DNA of 22,823 bases, from contig JAAWBP010000132.1 in assembly GCA_022792755.1 (NCBI GenBank), positions 1 through 22,823 of the forward strand. The letters run 5' to 3'. The notes below the pieces were generated by a model. That model saw only the letters and a list, made by a program, of their open reading frames with translations. It had not been told where the DNA came from and did no database searches. The position numbers and the translations under genes were made by a program. This DNA is from Oscillospiraceae bacterium (GTDB lineage Bacteria > Bacillota > Clostridia > Oscillospirales > Ruminococcaceae). Every line of letters starts with the position of its first letter. Positions within the stretch are counted from its first letter, which is position 1. Positions 8,531 through 16,708 of this stretch are shown in pieces.

Positions 8531-8920
8531 ATGATCAATGTACGTGAAGACAGCATCCCGGAAAACGACCTGCCGGGCAGAAAGCTCCGCTGGGTTATCA
8601 CCCCGGAAAAGGACGGCTGTGAATTCCTCTCAAGCTGCGTGATCCGGGTCGCACCGGGCGCAAAGGTAAAGCCCGCCCATTCCCATCCCGCTGGGGAAGA
8701 GTTCGTCTACATCGTCTCCGGCTCCGGCCGGGTGCTGATCGACGGGGAAGTGGAGCCCGTCTCGGCGGGGAGCGCCATCGTCTTCCCGAAGGGGAAAATC
8801 CACATGCTCCAGAACACCGGCGACGTCGAGATGAAAGCGGTCTGCGTTTACGCGCCTGCCGCCGACCCGTCCGGCTACCGGTACCATGAGGACGTCGACA
8901 TAGACGACTACGCAAAATAA
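8531..8920 (+). CDS. Small single-domain cupin protein
   Basis: This 129-residue protein has cupin motif 1 with H50-x-H52 followed by Glu56/57 (PAHSHPAGEEFVYIVSGSG) and motif 2 PKGKIHM with H91, so the metal site looks complete. The start follows aaaggag, 17 bases after the transketolase stop, which implies translational coupling or at least cotranscription. Small cupins in sugar catabolic operons often act as isomerases, epimerases or lyases. The inositol enzyme IolB is also cupin-fold but about twice as long, so this is not IolB. The function is open. Confidence 0.9.
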   Translation: MINVREDSIPENDLPGRKLRWVITPEKDGCEFLSSCVIRVAPGAKVKPAHSHPAGEEFVYIVSGSGRVLIDGEVEPVSAGSAIVFPKGKIHMLQNTGDVEMKAVCVYAPAADPSGYRYHEDVDIDDYAK

Positions 8921-8963
8921 TCCACAAAACATTACATTCCCTCCAAAGAAAGGAACAACACAG

Positions 8964-10466
8964 ATGGAAAAGCTTAAAATGTTTATCAACGGCGAGTTCG
9001 TAGAGTCGAAGACCGACAAATACTACGACCTCCACAACCCCAGCACCGGCGAAAAGACCGGCGAAGCCCCCTGCTGCACCGTGGACGAGGTCAACGCGGC
9101 GATCGCCGCCGCCAAAGCCGCTTTCCCGGGCTGGAGCTCCACCCCGGCGATCAAGCGCTCCCAGATCATGTTCAAGATCCGCGAGCTGATCATCGAGCGG
9201 ATGGAAGAGCTGACAATGTGCGTCGCCAAGGAAAACGGCAAGGTCTGGTCTGAGGCTGAGGGCGACGTCCTCAAGGCCAAAGAGGGCACCGAGCTTGCGA
9301 CCCAGGTTCCTTCCCTGATGATGGGTGAGAGCACGATGGACGCCTCCAAGGGCTTCGACACCGTCCTCTACCGTGAGCCGCTCGGCGTTTTCGCCGGCAT
9401 CGTCCCGGTCAACTTCCCGGCTATGATCCCCTTCGGCTGGATGACCCCGGTCTGCATCGCGACCGGCAACACCATTGTTCTGAAGGCTGCCAGCCTGACC
9501 CCGAAAACTGCGATGATGTTCGCCCAGCTCTACAAGGATGCGGGCGTTCCGGACGGCGTCGTCAACATCGTCACCTGCTCGAGAAACGAGATCGACACCA
9601 TCTTAGAGCATCCGGACGTCAAAGGGATCACCTTTGTCGGTTCCACCCCGGTCGGGAAGAAGATCTACCAGAAGGCCGCCGCTGCCGGCAAGCGGGTACA
9701 GTGCCTGACCCAGGCGAAGAACCACGCGCTGGTGATGTCCGATGCGCCGATCGAGAGAACGGTTGCGGGCGTCATCAACTCGGCATACGGCTGCGCGGGC
9801 CAGCGCTGCATGGCGCTCTCCTGCTGCGTCGTCGAAGAGGCGATTGCCGACAAATTCGTCGCTGAGCTGAAAAAACAGGCCGCGCAGATCAAAGTCGGCC
9901 CCGCCTATGACAAAACCTCCAAGCTCGGGCCGATCACCTACAAAAAGCATTACGACGAAGTGGTTGCCGACATCGAGAAAGGCGTCAAAGAGGGCGCGAC
10001 CCTGGTGCTCGACGGAAGAAACTGCAAGGTTGAGGGGTACGAGGACGGCTACTATGTCGGGCCGACCATCTTTGACCATGTGACTGCCGACATGACCATC
10101 GGCGACGAAGAGGTCTTCGGGCCGGTGCTCTGCGTTAAGCGGGTCAAGACCTTCGAAGAGGGCTTAAAAGTCATGAACGCGAACCCCTATGCGAACGGTT
10201 CGGTCATCTTCACCCAGAACGGCTATTTTGCTCGTGAATTCGTCCGCCACACCGACGGCGGCATGGTTGGCGTCAACGTCGGCATCCCTGTCCCGATCGG
10301 CTTCTTCCCCTTCGCGGGCCACAAGGATTCTTTCTTCGGCGATCTCCACTGTCTTGGAAAAGACTCCTACCGCTTCTTCACCGAGAGCAAATGCGTGACC
10401 CAGCGGTGGTTTGACGAGGTTGAGATGCAGAACACTGAGGTTTCCACCTGGGACGGCACCATCTAA
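8964..10466 (+). CDS. mmsA: CoA-acylating (methyl)malonate-semialdehyde dehydrogenase (MmsA/IolA family)
   Basis: This 500-residue member of the aldehyde dehydrogenase superfamily has the MMSDH signature. The catalytic cysteine is C282 in GQRCMALS. The general-base Glu of ordinary ALDHs is replaced, as in this subfamily, by Asn in QAKNHALVMSDA. The tail VGVNVGIPVPIGFFPFAGHKDSFFGDLHCLGKD..RFFTESKCVTQRWF is diagnostic. Family members convert malonate or methylmalonate semialdehyde with NAD and CoA to acetyl- or propionyl-CoA plus CO2. In inositol degradation IolA does the last step, so this gene probably supplies the exit of the pathway here. The start follows a gaaagga site, and a perfect hairpin terminator follows the stop. 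Confidence 0.95.
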   Translation: MEKLKMFINGEFVESKTDKYYDLHNPSTGEKTGEAPCCTVDEVNAAIAAAKAAFPGWSSTPAIKRSQIMFKIRELIIERMEELTMCVAKENGKVWSEAEGDVLKAKEGTELATQVPSLMMGESTMDASKGFDTVLYREPLGVFAGIVPVNFPAMIPFGWMTPVCIATGNTIVLKAASLTPKTAMMFAQLYKDAGVPDGVVNIVTCSRNEIDTILEHPDVKGITFVGSTPVGKKIYQKAAAAGKRVQCLTQAKNHALVMSDAPIERTVAGVINSAYGCAGQRCMALSCCVVEEAIADKFVAELKKQAAQIKVGPAYDKTSKLGPITYKKHYDEVVADIEKGVKEGATLVLDGRNCKVEGYEDGYYVGPTIFDHVTADMTIGDEEVFGPVLCVKRVKTFEEGLKVMNANPYANGSVIFTQNGYFAREFVRHTDGGMVGVNVGIPVPIGFFPFAGHKDSFFGDLHCLGKDSYRFFTESKCVTQRWFDEVEMQNTEVSTWDGTI

Positions 10467-10487
10467 GCTTCGATCCGGACAGATGAC

Positions 10488-10523
10488 AAAACCCGGGATG
10501 AGATTTTTCTCATCCCGGGTTTT
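10488..10523. terminator. Perfect 16-bp bidirectional intrinsic terminator
   Basis: The arms aaaacccgggatgaga and tctcatcccgggtttt are exact reverse complements around the loop tttt. T-runs are present on both strands. It lies between convergent gene ends (stop at 10466 on + and at 10605 on -) and should stop transcription of both. Confidence 0.93.
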
Positions 10524-10604
10524 CTGTTTTATCTGAAAGAGCGGCAAAAGGGGAGGGAGAAACAGCTTTTCAACGTGCTTCCCCCCGCAGCAATACCGGC
10601 AAGC

Positions 10605-11804
10605 TCAGGGCTTACAGAGCAGTACGAACTCAGTCGGGATCAGGTTGCCGCCGTAATGCCGGAGGTAGAACTGATAGCCCGGATACATCTCGTCGATCAT
10701 CGCGGGGATCTTCCAAATATCCTCATATCCATGGTAAACACAGACCGCCAGCTTCGGGTGATGCGCCCGGATGGTCCGCTCACAGCCCAGCAAAGCATCC
10801 TGCTCCGCCCCCTCGATGTCCATCTTTAAGAAGGTCATGGTCTCTTCGACGTCTTCGTCCAACGGCACGACCTCGACCCGCCGGCCTGCTTCCCCGGACT
10901 GGCTGAGCTGGTTGGCGGAAAGGTCGGTCTCACTGTCCGACACGAACATTTCCCCTCTCGTCCGGCCGGCTCCCTTCCGCCTGACCGTGACGTCGTGCAG
11001 CTTCATCGCTTCCACATTCCGGCAGAGCTCATCATAACTTTTCTCAGAGATTTCATAGGCGTAAATCTTCCGGTAGCTGGTTCCGTAAACCTGAACATAC
11101 TGCTGGATCGAGTCGCCGATAAAAGCCCCCACGTCTACCAGGACATCGCCGGCATTCTGCGGGAAGATGTCGGGCTCCCAGTAATCGGGGTAGACCGAGC
11201 GGATTTTTGTAAGCTCATTCAAGGCGAGAAACGCCCAGTTTTCCAAGATCGAGCAGAGGGTGTACCTGGAGTGATAATCCTCCAGCCGGCGGTAAAGCCA
11301 AAGGAAGTCGTAGCTGTGCTGCTTGAGCACTTCGGCCCGCAGCTCCAGGGTGTTATAGTCGCCCTTTTCAGGATCAAAGGTACCCCAAAGCGGAAAACGC
11401 GAAAAATACTCGACAAATCCATCATAAGTTTCCACCGACTGTTCCCGCAGCTTGTTCAGGGCAGCCTTCATCCCGGCCACCAGCTCCTCTTTGCTGTGCG
11501 ACCAGAGGTGATCCAGAAGCTTTTTGAATTTTGCGTCGAATACGTTTTTCAGCCGGAAAGGGTCGGAAACCTCCCCCATGATCCGGTAAACCGTGCGGAG
11601 CCAGTCCTCGTCCGAGAGCGCCGATGCGTCGATCCGCTGATCCAGCGAGCAGTCCAGTTCGCTCTCTAGAGCTTCAGTGAGATGCTGCCGGCCGCTTTTC
11701 ACCATCTGCCGGAGCTCCTCATTTTCGGTATGCTCCAAATGCGCCAGTGCTTCCTTCATGGTATCCAGAATTTCCAACAGTGATATTTCGATATTTTTAT
11801 CCAT
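10605..11804 (-). CDS. FkbM family SAM-dependent methyltransferase with long N-terminal extension
   Basis: This 399-residue protein has the C-terminal half of an FkbM methyltransferase: the SAM-binding motif VDVGAFIGDS at residues 223-232, an acidic residue in KIYAYEISEK, and the family signature FLKMDIEGAE. The first ~200 residues are outside the usual domain, mostly charged and predicted helical (EALAHLEHTENEELRQMVKSGRQHL and onward), with no membrane segment. FkbM enzymes O-methylate sugars, antibiotics or glycans. No glycan or polyketide genes are next to it, so the substrate is unknown. It is transcribed alone from a near-consensus promoter at 11913-11941 and ends at the shared terminator. 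Confidence 0.9.
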   Translation of the reverse strand: MDKNIEISLLEILDTMKEALAHLEHTENEELRQMVKSGRQHLTEALESELDCSLDQRIDASALSDEDWLRTVYRIMGEVSDPFRLKNVFDAKFKKLLDHLWSHSKEELVAGMKAALNKLREQSVETYDGFVEYFSRFPLWGTFDPEKGDYNTLELRAEVLKQHSYDFLWLYRRLEDYHSRYTLCSILENWAFLALNELTKIRSVYPDYWEPDIFPQNAGDVLVDVGAFIGDSIQQYVQVYGTSYRKIYAYEISEKSYDELCRNVEAMKLHDVTVRRKGAGRTRGEMFVSDSETDLSANQLSQSGEAGRRVEVVPLDEDVEETMTFLKMDIEGAEQDALLGCERTIRAHHPKLAVCVYHGYEDIWKIPAMIDEMYPGYQFYLRHYGGNLIPTEFVLLCKP

Positions 11805-11912
11805 ACCGTCTCTCTTCCCATCGACACAGCGAAAGCGGAAAAGCGCAGTTTCGCCCGCCCCTGCCCGAACTCCCGAAAGCAGGAAAATTCCAGCCGATTT
11901 TATGTTTTTCTT

Positions 11913-11941
11913 ATCATAAAATATTTTGTATTCCCTGTCAA
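11913..11941 (-). promoter_or_regulatory. Sigma-A-type promoter for the FkbM gene
   Basis: Read on the minus strand: TTGACA (perfect -35), 17-base spacer, TATGAT (-10). It gives a leader of roughly 100 bases before the ATG at 11804. The -35 lies only a few bases from the palindromic repeat that follows at 11947. Confidence 0.8.
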
Positions 11942-11946
11942 TCCCC

Positions 11947-12070
11947 CGGGCCCGTGACCGGGCTGGACAATTCGCACCCTAACGTTTTGCCGATCAAAAA
12001 GTTTTTAAGCCTGCGAGATACCGGTACAAAAAACAAACACAGCGTACCTTGTGGGTTACAAAGCTATACG
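11947..12070. repeat. Palindromic intergenic repeat, degenerate copy
   Basis: It begins with the linker hairpin cccg-tgac-cggg (11951-11962), then ctggacaa and the left arm TTCGCACCCTAACGTTTTGCC, then CCTGCGAGATACC. The right arm is badly decayed (accttgtgggtt). This is the only copy without a recognisable right half. It fills much of the gap between the divergent FkbM and M20 genes. Confidence 0.7.
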
Positions 12071-12104
12071 TTTATACCACTATTGAAATTTCTCCTCTTT
12101 CCCT

Positions 12105-12133
12105 TTGGATTTCCCGCCGGAATGTGCTATACT
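12105..12133 (+). promoter_or_regulatory. Extended -10 promoter for the M20 peptidase gene
   Basis: TTGGAT, 17-base spacer, TATACT, with TGC just before the -10 (gTGCTATACT). The same TGCTATACT string occurs in the promoter of the membrane-protein gene at 22630-22658. Confidence 0.75.
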
Positions 12134-12168
12134 GAGATGAGAATCTCCATCCTATCATGAAAGGAAAA

Positions 12169-12225
12169 GAACCGATCGGGACAAGGGACAGCTGATTGAT
12201 TCACCCCCGCAGGCTGGATCGGTTC
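12169..12225 (+). promoter_or_regulatory. Leader inverted repeat next to the M20 start codon
   Basis: GAACCGATC (12169-12177) and GATCGGTTC (12217-12225) are perfect 9-base inverted arms 39 bases apart in the 5' leader. The 3' arm ends two bases before GGTGATC, the likely ribosome binding sequence. Pairing could influence translation. A 12-codon open frame (12157-12195) lies across the 5' arm. Function is not demonstrated. Confidence 0.4.
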
Positions 12226-12236
12226 CGGTGATCAAT

Positions 12237-13676
12237 ATGGAAATTACGAGAGAAGCAATCCACCGCTATTTTGAAGAACACACCGAAGACCTTTTGAACG
12301 ACCTCGCCGCAATGGTGGCAGTCGAAAGCGCCCGCGGCCCCGCGCTGCCGGGAAAGCCCTTTGGAGAAGGGCCTGCGCAGGCTCTTGCGCTGGCGGAGCG
12401 GCTGATTTCGGAGGCCGGATTTAAGGCGGTGAATCACGACAACTACGTCGTCACCGGCGATATGAATGAGAGTGAAACAATTCTTAACATCCTCGCCCAT
12501 CTGGATATCGTCCCCGTCGGGACGGGCTGGACCCGCCCGCCGCTCACATTGACCCGGGAGGGGAACGCCCTCTACGGCCGGGGAGCTGCGGACAACAAGG
12601 GCCCGGCGATCGCCGTGCTCTACGCCATGAAATGCCTCCGGGAGCTGGGGGCGGAGCTTTCCTCGAACTGCCGGCTGATCCTCGGCGCGGACGAAGAATG
12701 CGGCAGCGGCGACCTCCGTTATTATTTCAGCAAGCATACGCCGCCGCGGTACACCGTCACGCCGGACGCGGGCTATCCGATCATCAACACCGAAAAAGGG
12801 CGGCTGGAGCTGACGGCGGACGGAAGCTGGAGCCCCGGGACATCCCTTCCACGCCTCCGTGGATTCAAAGGCGGCGTGAAGATCAACGTCGTCCCGGCTG
12901 AGGCGGAGGCAGAAATCGAAGGGCTTTCCTCATCTGCGCTCGCCCCTTTCCTCGCCACGGCAGAAAAAGAGACCTGCGCGTCCTTTACGGCGGAGGAACA
13001 AAATGGAAAAACCCTGATCCATGTGAAAGGGCAGAGCTCTCACGCCGCCTGGCCGGACACCGGGGTCAACGGCATCACCGCCTTGCTCACCCTCCTTTCC
13101 GCCCTGCCTCTTGCGGAGGACCGGCCCCTCCAAGCGCTGAAGGGAATTTCCGCGCTCTTCCCCCACGGGGAGGCCGACGGCCATTCTGCCGGGATCGCCA
13201 TGTCGGACGAGATCAGCGGGCCGCTGACCATTGCCCTCACTGTGCTGGAGCTCCGGGAGGACGGCCTCCATCTGGAGGCCGACTGCCGCGCCCCGCTCTG
13301 CGCAAACGACGGGAATGTCACCGACGTCCTGCGCGAGCGGCTCGGACAGATCGGGCTGACGGCAGGGGAAAACCGGATGCTCCCATCCCACCACACCCCG
13401 GCGGATTCCCCTCTCTGCAAGGCGCTCATTGAGATCTACGAGGCTTACACCGGACGAAAAGGGGAGTGCATCGCCATCGGCGGGGGAACCTACGTCCACA
13501 ACATCGAGGGAGGGGTTGGCTTCGGCTGCGACTTCCCGGAAGACCGCTGCGGCGCGCACGGGCCGGATGAACACGCCTCCCTCAAAAACCTCCTCCTTTC
13601 CGGGGAGATGTACGCTCAGCTGATCCTCACCCTCTGCGGCGGGCGGAGTGCCTCCGCCGGCAGACGCGATTCATAG
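12237..13676 (+). CDS. pepV: M20 family peptidase, PepV-like dipeptidase
   Basis: Zinc-dependent M20 motifs are clear: HLDIVPVGTGW (first ligand His and catalytic Asp), GRGAADNKGPAIAVLYAMK (bridging Asp), GADEECGSGDLRYYF (catalytic Glu pair), TPDAGYP, a lid-domain His in SSHAAWPD, and a late DEHASLKN ligand His. The spacing and the GRGAADNKGP form point to the PepV/Xaa-His dipeptidase branch, which hydrolyses dipeptides in the cytosol. I favour ATG 12237 because GGTGATC, a match to the extended Shine-Dalgarno, precedes it. GTG 12228 would add three residues. The last 12 residues (GGRSASAGRRDS) are encoded by a copy of the palindromic repeat, so the natural C-terminus was probably altered by repeat insertion. 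Confidence 0.92.
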   Translation: MEITREAIHRYFEEHTEDLLNDLAAMVAVESARGPALPGKPFGEGPAQALALAERLISEAGFKAVNHDNYVVTGDMNESETILNILAHLDIVPVGTGWTRPPLTLTREGNALYGRGAADNKGPAIAVLYAMKCLRELGAELSSNCRLILGADEECGSGDLRYYFSKHTPPRYTVTPDAGYPIINTEKGRLELTADGSWSPGTSLPRLRGFKGGVKINVVPAEAEAEIEGLSSSALAPFLATAEKETCASFTAEEQNGKTLIHVKGQSSHAAWPDTGVNGITALLTLLSALPLAEDRPLQALKGISALFPHGEADGHSAGIAMSDEISGPLTIALTVLELREDGLHLEADCRAPLCANDGNVTDVLRERLGQIGLTAGENRMLPSHHTPADSPLCKALIEIYEAYTGRKGECIAIGGGTYVHNIEGGVGFGCDFPEDRCGAHGPDEHASLKNLLLSGEMYAQLILTLCGGRSASAGRRDS

Positions 13677-13786
13677 ATTGTTCTGAGATTAAGGCTAGCA
13701 GCCCGCGAGGCGCCTTTTTCATGTTTTTATCTCGGCCTCCCTCAGGACTGAAACCCGGAGGCTGGTAACGCTTAAGTGTGCGATTG
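13642..13786. repeat. Palindromic repeat unit overlapping the M20 stop codon
   Basis: The linker hairpin ggcggag-tgc-ctccgcc (13642-13658) is inside the coding sequence. It is followed by cagacgcgattcatag, the left arm, the core cccgcgaggcgcc, and the right arm ending ggtaacgcttaagtgtgcgattg. The stop codon of the peptidase is in the repeat. Confidence 0.75.
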
Positions 13787-13850
13787 CCAGCAGGGGTACC
13801 CTGCCCCGCGAGGCGCGTTATGCCTGCTTTGTTTTAGGTGCTTCGCAAGG
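13787..13850. repeat. Partial repeat unit (short type)
   Basis: The linker hairpin gcaggg-gta-ccctgc (13790-13804) runs directly into the core ccccgcgaggcgcgtt, followed by cttcgcaagg. The unit lacks a left arm, and its right arm is lost. Confidence 0.65.
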
Positions 13851-13860
13851 GGCGGAAATG

Positions 13861-13999
13861 CCGGGTGACCCCGGCCTAACAAGTCGCACCCCGACGTTTT
13901 ACTTGTAATCGGACAGGGATCCCGCGAGGCACATCTTTTGTACAACGCGCCTCGCAGGATTACAGTCTTGAGATTGGTAGAATGTCAGTGTGCGCATTG
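13861..13999. repeat. Best-preserved full palindromic repeat unit
   Basis: The linker ccggg-tgac-cccgg (13861-13874) is followed by left arm AGTCGCACCCCGACGTTTTAC, core cccgcgaggcacatc, centre ttttgtacaa, core complement cgcgcctcgcagg, and right arm agattggtagaatgtcagtgtgcgcattg. The two halves are recognisable reverse complements over about 120 bases. Confidence 0.75.
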
Positions 14000-14002
14000 C
14001 CT

Positions 14003-14116
14003 CGCCTGGGCACAGGCGCGCCGGGTGACCCCGGCTGGACAAACGCGATCCGCAGGCAGAATAAGTAATAACGTTGGGGTGCGAAATTGGCCAGTCCGGC
14101 CCGGTCACGGGCCCGG
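14003..14116. repeat. Deleted repeat unit upstream of the GH31 ribosome binding site
   Basis: Linker hairpins cgcctg-ggca-caggcg (14003-14018) and ccggg-tgac-cccgg (14021-14034) precede a fused left arm and right arm (acgcgatccgcaggc to acgttggggtgcgaaattg) without the central core. It ends with ggcccg-gtca-cgggcc (14098-14113). The GH31 aggag site begins 12 bases later. The gap 13677-14141 holds nothing else that I can identify. Confidence 0.65.
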
Positions 14117-14141
14117 GGGATTGAAAAAGGAGAGAATGAAA

Positions 14142-16118
14142 ATGGGAAAAATCACCATCCAAAAAGACCGCATCGTCTTCACCCGCAAAGATGAGCTCAC
14201 AGTGCTCGAGCCCTACGGGAAGGACTGCATCCGGTGCCGCTTCACCAGGAACAGCAGGATCCTCGACGAAGGCTGGACCCTTCAGCCGCCCGCCGACAAC
14301 GTCCATTTTAAAATCACAGGTGATGAGAACGCGGCAACCATCGAAAACGGAATCCTCTCGGTCACCGTGACCGCCGGGGATTATTTCACGGACGGCAAGG
14401 TGACCTATACCCGGAAGGGAAAGCAGATCCTTCGCACCAAGCACGAAGGGGATTACGTCAACCGCGCCATCCACACCGAGGGCGACCACTATAAAATCAG
14501 CATGATCTTTGAAGCAAACCCGGGCGAGCACCTCTACGGGCTCGGGCAGGAGCAGGAGGACCAGTTCGACCGGAAGGGCAGCACCAGCACCCTCCTCCAC
14601 TACAACACCAAAACCGCCATGCCGGTGCTCTACTCCTCGCTGGGATACGGCTTTCTCTGGAACAACCCGGCGCCCGGCCGGTGCGAGGCCACCAACAACC
14701 ACACGATGTGGGTTGCGGACAGCGCCTATCAGGCTGATTATCTGGTCTACGCAGGGGAAACGCCCGCGGATATCCTCAAAAAATACTGCGGCCTCACCGG
14801 CTATCCCCCGTGCTTCCCGGAATGGGCGGCGGGCTTCTGGCAGTGCAAGCTCCGCTATGAAAGCCAGGAGGATTTCTTAGAAGTCGCGCGGGAGTACAAA
14901 AAGCGCGGGATCCCCGTCTCGGCCATGGTGATCGACTTCTTCCACTGGACGGAACAGGGGGATTGGAAATTCGATCCCGCATTCTGGCCCGACCCGGAGG
15001 GGATGTGCCGGGAGCTGGAGGAGCTGGGGATCCACCCCGTCGTCTCGGTCTGGCCGACCATTAACCCCAAAAGCGAAAACTGGGCTGAGATGAGCGAACG
15101 CAACCTGCTCATGCGGAACGAGGACGGAACCTATCCGACGCTGGACTTCCACGGGATGCAGACCTCGATCGACCCGATGAACCCCGAAACGGCGGCCTTT
15201 GTTTGGGACAAAATCAAGAAAAATTACTACGACAGGGGAATCCGCACCTTTTGGCTAGATAACACCGAGCCGGAGGTGCACCCGGAGAATCCCTCGAATT
15301 TCAAATACTACCTTGGAAACGGCGCCCAGACGGCGCTGCTCTACCCCTACTACTACACCAAGCTGGTTTATGACGGCCTGAAGGCCGCGGGGGAAACGGA
15401 GCCGATCAGCTTGGCGCGGGCCGCCTTCCCCGGGAGCCAGAAATTCGGGACGGTCGTCTGGAACGGGGACGTCGATTCCACCTTTGAAGCGCTCCGGATG
15501 AGCGTGAAATCCGGCCTGTCGATGGGGATGTGCGGGATTCCCTGGTGGAACAGCGACATCGGCGGCTTCTTCAAGGCGGACACTGAGTCGGATTATTTCC
15601 GGGAGCTGATCGTCCGCTGGTTCCAATTCGGACTCTTCTGCCCGGTCATGCGTCTGCACGGCATCCGCAAGCAGCCGGCGGGCCATGTCGACCGCCATCC
15701 CGGCATCATCGAGCCGAGCGGCGGGGACAACGAGCTCTGGAGCTTCGGCGAGAAAAATTACCCGATCCTCAAAAACCTCGTCGAACTGCGGGAACGGCTG
15801 CGCCCCTACATCATGAAGTACATGCGGATTTCGAGCGAGACCGGCGCACCAATTATGCGGCCGATGTTCTGGGATTACCCGGACGACGAAGCCTGCTACA
15901 CGCTGGAGGATCAGTATTTCTTCGGGGAGGAGATCCTCTTTGCGCCGATCGTAAACGAGGGGCAGACCGAACGGAGCGTTTACCTTCCGGAAGGGGAGTG
16001 GATCAACGTCAACGACCGGAAGGAGTACCGTGGCCGGCGGATCGTCTCCTGCCATGCGAAGATCGACAAATTCATCGCCTTCGTGAAAAAGGGAAGCGCC
16101 GTTTTGTCGGCGTTTTAA
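14142..16118 (+). CDS. Glycoside hydrolase family 31 (alpha-glucosidase/alpha-xylosidase type)
   Basis: This 658-residue protein has the N-terminal beta-sandwich (GLGQEQEDQFDRKG block) and a TIM barrel. The catalytic nucleophile is D373 in FWLDNTEPE and the acid/base is D443 in VWNGDVDSTFEAL. Other GH31 landmarks are PEWAAGFWQCKLRY, VIDFFHW, CGIPWWNSDIGGFF and CPVMRLHG. It cleaves alpha-linked glucose or xylose from oligosaccharides or glycosides. With no signal peptide it should be cytosolic, acting on imported substrate. I choose ATG 14142 because aggag lies nine bases upstream; ATG 14136 is only three bases from it. The longer open frame upstream is repeat DNA. Substrate class within GH31 cannot be fixed by eye. 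Confidence 0.93.
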   Translation: MGKITIQKDRIVFTRKDELTVLEPYGKDCIRCRFTRNSRILDEGWTLQPPADNVHFKITGDENAATIENGILSVTVTAGDYFTDGKVTYTRKGKQILRTKHEGDYVNRAIHTEGDHYKISMIFEANPGEHLYGLGQEQEDQFDRKGSTSTLLHYNTKTAMPVLYSSLGYGFLWNNPAPGRCEATNNHTMWVADSAYQADYLVYAGETPADILKKYCGLTGYPPCFPEWAAGFWQCKLRYESQEDFLEVAREYKKRGIPVSAMVIDFFHWTEQGDWKFDPAFWPDPEGMCRELEELGIHPVVSVWPTINPKSENWAEMSERNLLMRNEDGTYPTLDFHGMQTSIDPMNPETAAFVWDKIKKNYYDRGIRTFWLDNTEPEVHPENPSNFKYYLGNGAQTALLYPYYYTKLVYDGLKAAGETEPISLARAAFPGSQKFGTVVWNGDVDSTFEALRMSVKSGLSMGMCGIPWWNSDIGGFFKADTESDYFRELIVRWFQFGLFCPVMRLHGIRKQPAGHVDRHPGIIEPSGGDNELWSFGEKNYPILKNLVELRERLRPYIMKYMRISSETGAPIMRPMFWDYPDDEACYTLEDQYFFGEEILFAPIVNEGQTERSVYLPEGEWINVNDRKEYRGRRIVSCHAKIDKFIAFVKKGSAVLSAF

Positions 16119-16236
16119 GGGAAAAACGGCGCGCCGGCACATCCCCTGCGCCGGATGAAATTCTACAGAAAGGGGCGGTGCCGGGGGAAGCTTTCTTATC
16201 CGCCTTCGATCCCCGGTGCCGCACAATTAGAGAACG

Positions 16237-16659
16237 ATGTTGATTACAGAGAGCAGGATTGCCGTCCGTTACGCCGAAACCGACCAGATGGGGGTGGTGC
16301 ATCACGCCGTCTACCCGGTCTGGTACGAAGTCGCCCGCACCGATTATGTGGCACAGGCGCTGGGGCTCAGCTATGCCGAAATGGAGCGGATGGGGGTGAT
16401 GACCCCGTTGTCGGAGCTTTGCTGCCATTACGCCGGTTCCGCCCGGTATGGGGAGGAGATCCTCGTCCGGGTCTGGGTTTCCCGGCTGACCCCGGCGCGG
16501 ATCGAATTTTGTTACGCCCTCCACAGAGAAGGGGAGGAGAAGCCCTTCCACACCGGGACGACCCTGCACGGCTGGGTCGACACCAAGACCTTCCGCCCCC
16601 TCAACATGAAGAAGAAATACCCGGCGCTCTACGAAAAAATCGAAGCGCTGGCAGAATGA
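16237..16659 (+). CDS. Acyl-CoA thioesterase, YbgC/4-hydroxybenzoyl-CoA thioesterase (hot-dog) family
   Basis: This 140-residue protein has the hot-dog thioesterase signature RYAETDQMGVVHHAVYPVWYEVAR, with catalytic Asp16, the size usual for YbgC-like enzymes. It hydrolyses acyl-CoA thioesters in the cytosol; the acyl chain is unknown. It lies 118 bases after the GH31 stop on the same strand, and a terminator follows. No tol-pal genes accompany it, as expected for a Firmicute. The ribosome binding site is weak (tagagaac), so the start is less certain than the family call. Confidence 0.9.
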   Translation: MLITESRIAVRYAETDQMGVVHHAVYPVWYEVARTDYVAQALGLSYAEMERMGVMTPLSELCCHYAGSARYGEEILVRVWVSRLTPARIEFCYALHREGEEKPFHTGTTLHGWVDTKTFRPLNMKKKYPALYEKIEALAE

Positions 16660-16708
16660 AAGGCGCGCCGGTACACCTTTCCGCCATTCAAACCAACCAG
16701 TGCAATAA

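Noticed and set aside
13642..14116. Integron attC sites
   Set aside because: Palindromic arms with cgttgggg blocks superficially recall attC, but units are stacked without cassette genes, and no integrase or attI is seen.
13938..14141. N-terminal extension of the GH31 protein by 68 residues
   Set aside because: The extra segment is repeat DNA, and the aggag site is correctly placed only for ATG 14142.
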